A DNA stretch of 64,000 bases, taken from positions 12,524,001 to 12,588,000 of the forward strand of contig NC_039510.1 in the NCBI RefSeq assembly GCF_003672135.1, written 5' to 3'. Source of the stretch: Ooceraea biroi (taxonomy: Eukaryota > Arthropoda > Insecta > Hymenoptera > Formicidae). The position numbers and the translations under genes were made by a program. How positions within the stretch are numbered: position 1 is the first letter of the stretch; each line of letters begins with the position of its first letter. The notes under the pieces were generated by a model. It saw only the letters and a program-made list of their open reading frames with translations, was not told the DNA's origin and made no database searches. This document shows positions 26,942 through 38,900 of this stretch, piece after piece.

Positions 26942-29900
26942 ATACATACGCACAATATTATATAATACATAGGTGGACAGCTCCGCGCGCGCGTGCCGCG
27001 CGGATTCAATCGAAGAATTTCTTTTCTCAATTGTTCGCGATTGATATCCGGTTATCGGTATCCGATTGCGCGACACCCCATTTAATAATTTCATTCCGTC
27101 GTGTGATTTGAATTGATTTTCCGCGACCTACTTTCCGCCCTCCTCCTTCGCCCTCCTCCTGCCGCCTCCCTGTCCTGTCTCGTGTATCGAAGTCACGATC
27201 AAGCGCAGTGTTCGTCTGTTTCAGGGACTACGAGAGCAACAATATCCTAGACAATTTACTGTCCCGCATGGAACAGTACGCCACGAATTTGGAGACGCTG
27301 GTGGAGATACGCACAGCAGACTACCTCGAAGAGAAACGTAAATGCGAAGAACTCCTTTACCAGTTACTACCGAAGTAAGTTCCACGGGTACGCGAGTAAA
27401 GCGAAGTTTTCTCAGGGTGAGATTGTGTCGTTTCATTTGCCGCCGAGGTCCCGCGGAGAACTTATTCCGAGTGTCTTTCGTGTTTCACTTGGCTCCGTAA
27501 ATATTCAAGTAGTCATATTGTACGAGCGCTTAAGTAAACTCAAGGCAGGTACGGGATCTCTTGCTGGACGGATCGTGGTAGTCGAAATTTATTATTTCGC
27601 CTGCTCGATATATTGCATGTATATTTGAATTTCTCAGTATCGCGCTTTGCGCTACGGTATTCTCGTAATGTTGGTGGTTTAAGGTCTATTCACACATATC
27701 CGTGACGTGTCAGTACCGTATCAGTGCCGTGTCGATTCGAATATGTTACTACGCCGGACATGTATAAATACTAGTATAAAAACATGTATGTATAAAACTG
27801 AGCGAATACGGCACTGACACGTCACGGATATGTGTGAAGAGGCCTTTATTCGAGCGATTCGGTTCAATCGGAATAATCAAATTGCATGTGTTGCACATGT
27901 AATTTGTTCTACCATTAGCTCGAGTTAATTCCTTGCTCGCTTTCGTGTCCGCAACCGCGACAGCACTGTTTTTCCCGCGTGAAATATTATTTACCGCGCT
28001 TTATCAGCAGGAATATGCTAATCCAGTGCTGGTCATAAATCAATCGGACGTAAATGTGCACAAGCACTCATCCTCTCTCGCATGCACTAGCATTGAGACC
28101 ACTAATTAACGTCAACGAAGTAGGATAATAATCAGTATAACAAGTGTTCTTTATTTTTCTCAGCACAATACGAAAATAAGAAAATATATCGTGACGTAAA
28201 TTAAGAGTTGTAGGCATCCCTTTGCCTTGCGGGAGGTGTAAAATTGGACGGTACAGCACGTGTATGAATCAGACGAATTTCGCGGATATACTCGCACGCC
28301 GGGACCGCGATCGAACGAAAGCTTATCGAAACTTGGTCAAGCTTAAAATTGGAATTGATTTGAACGAAAAAAAGGTAAAGAGAAAAAGAAAGCTATTGGC
28401 ACGCACGCATAAAGCGAAAGCGATGGAGCGGCAAGGCAGGGTAAACGGGACAGTTTTCCAGAACATAATCCATGGAATTGCGACATAATTATACGGGAAA
28501 CTGTGTCGTTTTAGCTTACGTTCGGGACCGTACGATGCTTCTATACGAGGGTAGAAAACGTGAGAAACATCGAAACAATTCATCGTTCCGACAAACTCGA
28601 CGAGCATGTGACGCGTATTCCAGAATTATGGCAATCGCGATCTCATAACAGATATTCGGAATTTTTTGTAAAAATATTGTGTATATATTCGTGAAAATGT
28701 TATGCATACTCGTGGATGTGCAATTTCGCGCAGCAGCGGATAATAAGAGCATTATCGTGAATTTGGTGCGCGATCCTTGCGGTAGCCAATTGAAACTCGC
28801 GAAAAAACGCATCCCTTCGGCGATGATCTCGCCGCAGAAAGATGAACACATAGGAAGGCTTCCGTTTAAACGAAACTACTTTATTTTGCGACGTAGCGCG
28901 TGCAAGTAAAATACCGTGTAAAACTTGTGACGGGCAAGTAGATACGCGAACCTTAATGAACTTTAGGAGGTAGGAGGAGACATGGTGAGAAGAGCGAGGA
29001 AATTCTGTCAAGAGCTGGGGAAACTATCATCTCGCTCCCCTTTCGCGAGTGTTAACCCCATCGTCGTGCGTCAGTGATATAGTTAACGAACTACTATGTC
29101 ATGTTAAATCGATGTTACGTTACGTTAAACTATCACAATCTACAATGCGTGTCGTGAAAGCCAACTTTTGCTAGATGACTGTAATTAAACTTCCGTCTAC
29201 TCTCGCGGAATTTTAATGCGGAGCATTCTGGCGATACGTTCATGTATAATTATTCTTATAACGTTATAATTTCCGTGTACTGATTCTTTTATCATTTCTC
29301 TTTATCATTTGTAAACGAGGTAAAATATTGAAATATAGTGAGACTTTTTTTTATGATGTATGATTTTTTATACTAAGAGAAAAGCAGTGTACATAAATTA
29401 AGTTTTCAAAAGTATTTTTTGAAAGTATTTTTCGAGAAAGATATTCTTAATTTACTTATTTAAAAATACTTATACTTCCTTTCAGATTCACCAAAAGATG
29501 TATTAAAGTCGAAAATTTCTAAGTACCTTCTAAGACACTTTGTAACTATCCGAAACTATCCCTTCGAAGTCACCGCTTCCTATGTTCTTCTGTCAACTAC
29601 CACTTATGAAAGATACGCGTTTGTTCTGTGAACAGATCGGTGGCGTCGCAGCTGATCTTTGGACAAAGCGTGGACGCCGAGACCTACGATCAAGTGACAA
29701 TCTACTTCAGTGATATCGTGGGCTTCACGAGCCTATCGGCCGAAAGTACCCCTCTAGAAGTGGTCGATCTACTGAATGACCTCTACACGTGTTTCGATTC
29801 CATCATCGAGAACTTCGACGTTTACAAGGTAAGCATTGATTGATGTGCATCCGAGGAAGTAATATGTTCAACTCTGAAAATTGACTCCGAAGGGTTGAAG

Positions 29901-32900
29901 GAATGAATATTTCACGAGTAACAAAGTCGCGATGTTGACTCACGTCGATAAACTTCTGCTCGTGATCGCCTGCATCGCGAACCTGCACGAGCATTGCGCT
30001 CGCAATATCCAACTTCATTCCCGACGCAGTTTTGTCAAAGCGTTCATCGTTTCAGCAACTTTCTCGGTTTATGAGAGCCCAACTCGTTCAGTTAGGAAAC
30101 TTTGCAGCCGGCCTCCTCTCTTTCGCTCTTTCTCAATCATTATCTTTCTCTTGATTTCTTTCTTTATTTTTTCTTTCTTTTATCTCTCTCTGTCTATCTT
30201 CTTATCTTTTTCCCACATTTTTCCAACAATTACGTCTTTGCGCTAACGTTAAACGATCATCCGGAGCAACTTGATGCACAGTCGACGTCGCACCCCTCGA
30301 GATTGAATCGAGATTCCCTGATTCTATATTTAAAGAGTTCCACGTGGCGTCATTTGAAGTTCAGCGTGCAAGTGATATTCAATACGTTAAGGAAAATACG
30401 TGCGCGCGAGATGGAGAGAGCGTAAGCATAGCAATTTCGGAGGGCAAATTGCTGTTGATTTCTTAGCAGAGCAATTTTCCATCAAAAGAAACGCGATTAC
30501 CGCGTGTGGAAACTTGAAACTTCCTGCTACGCACTACTCGCGCACGGAAATCGCGCCTATGTAGTATTATTCCGATGAGAATGACGAGAACAATGTCGCA
30601 TACGATGCATAAATCTATAAATTAACACAGAAACAAACGCGGAAGATAATGTGTATGAATTTGCGCAGGACAAATACGTAATAACGTCTTGAAATGAAAG
30701 GGCACTTTGCGAGATTAATTAATTAACGTAATAGAAACAATCGCGTTAAACATAAAAGCGCGTACAAAGTTTTGATCAATAAAGTGCTGATATTTTAGTC
30801 ACAGAAGTCTTCGTAAAATTATACAAACGAGCCTGTTTCTCGGAAACGCCATATGATTACCGTATAGCTTCATCCCTTTGTAGCAGTAATAACTGTGCCG
30901 AGTTCCATTACTCTTTTCTTTAATTACGGATTAAGCTTTCCTTTACTTTTTCCATACTCAAACTCTCTCTTTCTTTTCCTTTCTGTTAAAATTTTTTAAA
31001 TATCGAATCAATATTATTAAGCCATTTCACATTAACATCGTTTCTTAAAATTAATACAGTCTGGTATAAAATATTAATATTGAAATAAGTGGCAATTACT
31101 TGGTGTGAAATCAAGAGATGTGGTGGATGCGGTATCAGTTCCAAATTGTAATAACTAAACAAAATCAATTTAATTAATTAATTAATAATTACTTAAGAGA
31201 AGAAATAATTACTAAGAAATAATCAATAATTACTAAGAGAAGAAACGAGAGAGAGAAAGAAGAGGGAAAATAGAAATTATTTATGGGATTATGTGATGTG
31301 TAGTGACGTAAAATAGACTGGACGTATTCTTACACCCTCATTCCCTTGCGCTATTAAATATTTTAAAAACATTTCGGTATACACATACACATGTAGACTT
31401 CAGAGTTTCTTCGATTCTTCTTCAGGTGGAAACGATAGGGGACGCCTATATGGTCGTATCAGGACTGCCAGTGAGGAACGGCATGAATCACGCCAGGGAA
31501 ATTGCGAGGATGAGTTTAGCTCTCAGGGATACGGTAATGACGTTCAGTATTCGTCACAGACCAAACGAGCAATTAAAGCTTCGCATTGGCATGCATTCTG
31601 GTGAGTCAACGCTTTATCATATTTTTCCTCTCCGTTCGGCGGCAAAAACGGAAAAAGATTAGTCCTAACATGATTCTAGGCTTTACGTCAATATTAGGAT
31701 TTAATGTCTCTGGTTTATAGCATGCTTTTCAAAATTCTCAACGTTAAGTTTAGTACAAAAGTAGCTTTGTACACAGAATATGTTGGACTTTTGTATAGTT
31801 CATTTTTCTTTCAGCTTTATTATCCACTTTCGTGAATTTTTCATAGACTTTTTGATTATTTGATAGTCGCGTCTGATATTTTAAATAGTAGTGTTATTCG
31901 TCGCAAATTTAACAATCCTCGTGTGGTGAATCGATTTTCCTTGCCGCGTATAGTGAAGGACAGGAACATGAAGTCCATATTAAACAAATATATATGTATA
32001 TATATATCGCGAGTGTTTGCAATGCGAATTAAATAGAACATTTTGAAATGCGATACATTGTTTATCCAAAAATGGCTAACTGCGGAAATTTTTTTTCGAT
32101 TTTGTTTGTATAGAATATTTCACAGAATTTTCGTTTGCGCTGAGAATAATACTCGATACGACAAAATTGATTTGGGAATGGAATCGAGAAAAAACTCACC
32201 AGTCATCTATCGTCATATACGTCATATATGGATGAATAACCGAGTTTTTCAATTACTTTCATTGAATTTCGTTTTCATTAATTTCTAACTTTACGTCGCA
32301 ATGTCGCGAGTCACCTTCGGCTGTGACTGTTATGTACGTGACGAGAATTTTTACTTGCGCCGCTTCTCGGATGCTGACTCTTATCCCGTTTTTATTTTTC
32401 ATTAACATTTTTCTCGTGGCAACGCATCGCAGATGTCAAGTTCCCAAAGTAGCACTCTTCCAGATAACGTGGAACATAGATCACACCTGTCCCGCGAGAA
32501 AACGTGATTTTGCACGGTTATACATTATGCCTAATGGTTAACTGTAATTACTTAAAGTTAATTACCTCCCGAAATGAACAACTTTTGCTCTTACATGATG
32601 CGGTTTGGACGGAATAACATCCCCAGTTTCTTAAAATAACTGCTTGTTAAATCTTTCCCTCTTTCTAGGGCTGATCAAACTAAGACAAATTTTAACCCTC
32701 CAGAAACCCTTAAGATTAGGGAATTAGCAGCAGCGCTCGAGAAATGAACAGGAATGCTTCTCACAAATTTGCGCGAACGATACAAGAACCCGAAAGACAT
32801 TGAGTGATGCCTGAGTAACCTCTACAAGATAGATTCGCTCTTCCAGACAATCTTCTTTCAAAGAACGTCGAAAAAATTAAAAACTTTCATGGAAAATATA

Positions 32901-35900
32901 AAAATATAAAGACAGGAAGAAGAGAGAGAAATCTGAAAACATAAATTCTACTTCACATATCTTGAAGGCGTTTGACAAATGGCATCTCTTTATCTAATTG
33001 CTTTTACGATTTGAAATTACATCTGTCGGTTCGATGAGGGTAAAAGTAACATTCGCGTAACATGGTGCCGGGCCATATACGTTTCTGCTTGCAGGACCAT
33101 GCGTGGCTGGCGTGGTGGGTCTCAAGATGCCCAGATACTGTCTGTTCGGCGACACCGTCAACACGGCCTCCAGGATGGAGAGTAACGGAGAAGGTAATTA
33201 ACAGATCAATCACGCTCGGGAAGGAACGTTTTATGTCGCGGATGTAATAGGGAGAATGCGGAGGTAGAAAGTTATAGACGCGGCTACTAATTAAAGGGGA
33301 GAAGTAAAGGTGCGGCGACAAGAGCAAGGTCGCCATGCTTAAGAGAAAATCGACCCCAGCATTCGAGTGTCTCCATAGTGATGCGACCGTGGTTGACACA
33401 TTTTCGAGCACGAGCGCAACCATAATTATCGATCGGCCCCACGGCTACATATTATTCTCACCCCCGTAATCGTTAAAAGTCTGCCGGTATATCCGTCGCC
33501 AACGAATCAGTCTGCATATCTGATCCGAAATGTTACCAGGCCAACAACAGCCACGCGAATGAATGCGGGATTTAAATTCAGCTTGTAAAAATACCTTCGA
33601 CCGAAATACACGTGCTAGATGTCGTTGACATTTCGCGTACCTAATAACTTCCTGATTAGAGTCGAATTTTGATTTTAATTTTAATGATCGCTGTCGAATT
33701 TTAGTAACCGTCGATAATGCTATGAGGATTCCGCGCGCGCTTTTTTGCACAAGCAGATTAATTTCAATCATCGATTGTAATGGAAGGACACGCACGAAGG
33801 AACTGTTTGCGTGCCGGATCTCATTTATCGGCTCACGAGGCATGCACACGGGTATGGTGTGTTGTTTAATGTTGCGTGGGTGGCGGTTTTCCCTCCGCAA
33901 GGATCTAGGTGCCGGCGTGGCAAGGACGCACGGCAAGGCGCCACGCGGCTGTTTATCGAGTTTCTTCGTAGCTCGTTTTGTACGTAGCGCGAGAATTATA
34001 CCATGCACGTTAAAGTTTCCGGCCGAGAGAATACATAGAAATACGTCGCTCACGATTCGATGCCGACATTTCCACCAATTATCGAGTACACGTTTAATCG
34101 CCGAGTGACGCCTCGACGATCTTTCGGGGGTTCCTCTGTTGCCTTGCTTTGTCATTTTAACGCCAGTTCCTTTGGAATCTCGATGCTCTCGCAATAAAAA
34201 TGTCGAGTGGCCATGCAATGACTTTCGATCCGGAAAATATTGGAAATGAAGAGCATTCTGGAGATTACGATTTCAAAGAACGATTAAATAACGCTTTACT
34301 GCTGACCTTATTGTTGATGAGAAATTAAGTGCTTTCTGAGGATTAAAGTTTTGCAAAGTGATAAATAAAGCTTCTCTTTTTAATTTGTGTGGCTACTTTA
34401 TAATCTTTCTCCTAATATAAATTTAAATGAATTTTATCATTCTTTTTTTAATTCTAACGCAGAGTGATTTGATGTAAATTGTTTAAAAGTCGTAAGAAAT
34501 GACGTCACTTCGAATATCTTTTACTTATGCATAAATTCAAATTTACATTTTCAATAAAATCAATTTTGTTCAATAAAATCAATTTTCAAAATCTATACAT
34601 GTTTCAAAATGTGATATACAAAACATCATAAATGTTCCTTCTTTCCCATAAAATTACATTTCGAAAAAGCTATATTCGTTGCATACCAATCACGGAAACA
34701 TTTATGAGATAAAAACGAACATAAAAAAGCATTTTTTAAAATTTTCCATAACTGTTCTAATGAAATAAAATGCTAACCGATTTTCCCGAGATTTTTGTTT
34801 TTGACGACAGCGTTTTAAATGTCGAGTCTTCATTCAATCACAGTTATTGGATGACTAAATTGATTGATTACAAAGCAACATGTCTATTATCCAAGAACAA
34901 TATTCCGGTGCGGCTGTCGGACTGAACTACTGAATGCGCGTACTTAATCAATTACTGTCCAATTGACGCAGTACGGAATATTTATTATGCAAAATAATTG
35001 GCGCATTAGATTGCACAATTAATCCGATTACGATGAGTCCGTTACGTAACTGATATAAAACAAAAGACCGGGTTTCGATATTGATCATCGTGCAGCCACG
35101 CTTTCCATAGGAAGAGTCGCAATCAGATTGCTCTAGAAATAGGGGATATCATACGAAAATTACGTATATTGGATTAGCATATTTACGATCGCTCGCTCTG
35201 GCCTATCGGCCATGCCGTAATCGAACTTGCGCACTCAGTTGCCGACGACGGAAGTTCCGATCAGCGCGCGTATAACTTTATTATCGCTTTAAATTCCATT
35301 AAAAGTTTCCCCAGGTGACCAGCTCTCCAGGAGCTACGATAGCATACGATGTATTCTTGTTCAGTTGAGTTGCGCGATCAGGTTGGGTCGATTTGTTCTT
35401 CATTTCTCGCTCAATACCGTTCAATAGTGCCTCATAATTGAAGATCTTGACGAGAAAGTTTGATTATATTTTTTACGTATGTCTCCATGTTATAATTTAA
35501 TCAGTTAACAGATCAGCTAAAGTCATTCAATTCCAATTTATTTTCAATTTCTTTTTGAGATAAGTTTATTCGTAGCTGAACATCTAGCGTATCTTCTTCC
35601 TTCGAAGAAGATAATTTTAACGTTAAATTATTTAGCATTCTCACGTTGCATTCATACAAAGTTTTAAATTTATTAGAAAAACCGAATGTATTTTTATTCA
35701 ATTATTTTATCTTGTGTTTCTTATAATTGTGTCGATCGTTATACAAGCTGTCGAATTGTTGTAGAAAATAAAATCATATTGTACATAAATACAGTGCGTT
35801 TACTTTCTATATTTTTGCGGGAAGCTATAGAATACACCGCACCGCGTCTTTGCTAGGAAATTAACTGCGTCGACCTGCTCGATCCTTTCAACCACCAAGG

Positions 35901-38900
35901 TCTTCAATCAACCCCCGCTCGTGCAATACAAAAAAAGAAGGTTTTACCCAAAACTGCCTCCTTCAAACTTTATTGAACTCACGTCAAACGCGTGCGGCTT
36001 CGATGAGAGCGGAAGTTAATTGGTAGTCAAGATGCGAAGTTCACATGTCAAAGGACTTTAAATTCACCGACCCTTCTTTCTCACGCGTCGCCTGTTCGTC
36101 CGTGTGTTAAAATAAATCGAGCCGTGCCACTTCTATAAAGGTCACGTCGGACCACGGAATTAATGGAAATTGCGAAATGACAGCTCGGCTTGTCGTTCGT
36201 AAAGTAACGTTTCGTGTGCGCCCCTCGTTCCGTAATTATTAATATATTTTCTCGAGAAAAATGTTCCTTACTTCTTCTCTGCTTAGCATACTTTCGTACT
36301 CCATTCGTCAAGCGACTAATCGATTTTTGAAATATTGCCTTCCTCATGAACAAACTAGATGTATCGTTTTGATTGTACGTATTTGTTCAAATTCATTCGA
36401 ATTCAACTCAAGAATAGAATTATGTCAAATATAATGAGTGAATTGTAATGATTTACACATTTGTTTTCGAAAGCTTTAGTCTTTATATTTCTTAGAAAGC
36501 TATTAGTTTTTGGTTTTGTAACTCAAACGTCAAGGATTTCTTCGACATTCTGGTTAGAAAAATATTAAAATCCGGTATTGCATTTTAAATCGGCGTTTCT
36601 AGCATATTTCTGTCCTGACATAGTTGTCCAGCAACGCACAGAATGATAAAGTATTCGCACGAGTAAAAGTACATAGAATTAAAGGTACATAAAATTTATG
36701 TACCTGTCGTGATGCGTCGGGTGGTCGTAGTGAAGCTACATGTGGCCTACAAAGTGCACTATCACCGAAAGCAACCAGCTCAAAGCGAACTTACTCGCGT
36801 TATGCGCAGTTACTTTTAAAAGCTCCCTTACCTACGTCAATTTCAGTCTCTGACAAAACTCATCTTTTTTTTCGTGTTCCCCGCTCATCAAATGTCACAT
36901 TTCTATATTTCAGAGATCCGCAGAAAAGGGTGCGGTACGCCCTTTAGAACACGAATAACGTTCGATCAAACAACGCGTCTAAATTTTACCATTCATCAAT
37001 CAACAAAAATATGAAATATATCATACTTGAGATGAACAGTTTAAAAAGAATTTACTTAAAACGGCAGTCTATATACGTTTTCTCGTCTTGTTCACTTGTA
37101 TTTCTAGACAAACTTATTTTCACGACGAGAGTAACATTTACACCCCACAAAGCAACTATTGTCCAACCATTTTTTTAAGCGATCATTTACGATGGATTAT
37201 TCCAATTAGCGCAGTTGGTGGATTACGGGACGTAAAACAAGTCGTTTTCCTTTCTTTTTATGACAGCTCTAAAGATCCACGTCAGCCCCAAGACAAAGGA
37301 GATCTTGGACACCTTCGGCACGTTCGAGCTCGTCTGCAGAGGAGAGGTCGTATTAAAGGTAAGTCTTCGTACGACATGCGGATTTTTCTCGATTACATTG
37401 AGACGAACACATCGGTACTCCGTTCCTCATCTCATGAGCTTTTGCGACCTCGCAGTATTCTGCTTTTCACGAGGACGAGCAGAAAAGGAAAGCCGCGCGA
37501 CTCGCAATCTTGATTGAACGCATCGAGCGAGATTGTCAAGTGGTCTCTTGTACCGTGAACGTCACGGAGCGACGAGAACGACGGCAACGGGAGATGGATA
37601 TGGCTTTCGTTTATCCTGATTGGCGGTGGAAGGAAGGACATTCGGACATGATTATTGCACCGCGCGTCCCGGTTACGAGCTCACTCCGCGATATAAAGCG
37701 CGAATTTTTTGCTCGCGCGTCCTCGCGACTCGGCAATAGTCAGAGTTAATCTTTATATTTAGCTATAACGACGGTTCTGCAATTCTACGCCGGATATTTA
37801 TCCTCGAGGATGTCTGCCTGCAGCGAGAATGTCTTCCGAGCTGCGTCATAACGCTTGAGATATCCTCTAGCAAACTCCGTTCGTTTTAAACGGTTCAATG
37901 TGTTTCATTAAAATTTATTTCTCTCACATTACGTCAAACATGATTTTTAATAGACTAGCGTAGAGAAATGAAGTCGATTTTTGATCAATTTCATTGTTAT
38001 GTTACCGATTGTCCACGGCTTTATTTCAGTTTCTGGAACACGCATTAAAGCAAGGCACTTTCGACAAAGAACTCTACTTCGCCAACTTCGATAATTGCAT
38101 TTACAATGCCGCGCCTGGGAGTCGTAGACCGCGTAATTGCGATCGCGTTCGGCCCGTTTTCATAAACGTGTTCCTCTTATTTGCGCGACATAGTCAAGGT
38201 TGTTGTGCCGTAAATGACCACGTTATTCTCTTCAGGGCACTCGCTTAATGTACGCGCGTCGCGACGCGACGTTTCACGCTGTCCCCAGGTGCAATTTATC
38301 TCCGTTTTCCCGGAAGAGGGTAATTTGCGAGTGCACTAGTACAGCGAGCATTTCGGTATCACCGAAATTAAATAAAATTCCTCGTCCTCGAAACCGTCAC
38401 GGTAACGTGCGGATAATTCGTTAAGGATTCGTAGCGAACTCTCGCTTCACGCTAAACTGTACGATTACTTCATCCTTTCATAGATGATATCAACTGCCGC
38501 TATCATGGGACTGCAATTAACGCGAGCAACTAGTATGATCGCGTGCGACCGCGAACGTCGCCGAATCGTCATCAAATGGTCGATTAAGTACACCTGCGTG
38601 GATAGACGGAGGCGTTGATGGCGCGATTGAATCATTTGCCGTGCAATTCGGGTCAAAGTTCAGCGGTCGCGCGAGCGGACGAGCGCGCGCAAATGCAACC
38701 CTCCCTCTTCCGGGGTGTGCAGTTAATTAGTAAAATAACACCAGTAGAGAAACCCGTCCGCGATTCGCGCATGTACGTATGTACGTACGTACATACAAGT
38801 ACCGGTCGAGATTAAAATTCAGCTTGCCGCATACCGTTGGATCATTCTCACATATGTCTATAGCCTTTTGCCGCTGATTTGAATATTCATGAGCGCACCT

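Larger units (their letters stand above)
17195..27224 (+). other. Intron 8 (10 kb)
   Basis: Largest intron found in the gene. It contains a 44-base hairpin (23399-23442), a C-run with CT repeat (about 23094-23118), one copy of a short dispersed repeat (26478-26543) and a CA/TG microsatellite pair (26864-26937). A GC-richer block at about 17300-18650 has open frames that resemble nothing known. No gene supported. Confidence 0.75.
27375..29635 (+). other. Intron 9
   Basis: 2.3-kb intron holding a TTA-flanked MITE (27682-27845) and the second copy of the short dispersed repeat (29295-29364). No gene supported. Confidence 0.75.

Noticed and set aside
26860..27094. Minus-strand frame containing a His-Thr repeat
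   Set aside because: The repeat is just the translated CA/TG microsatellite.
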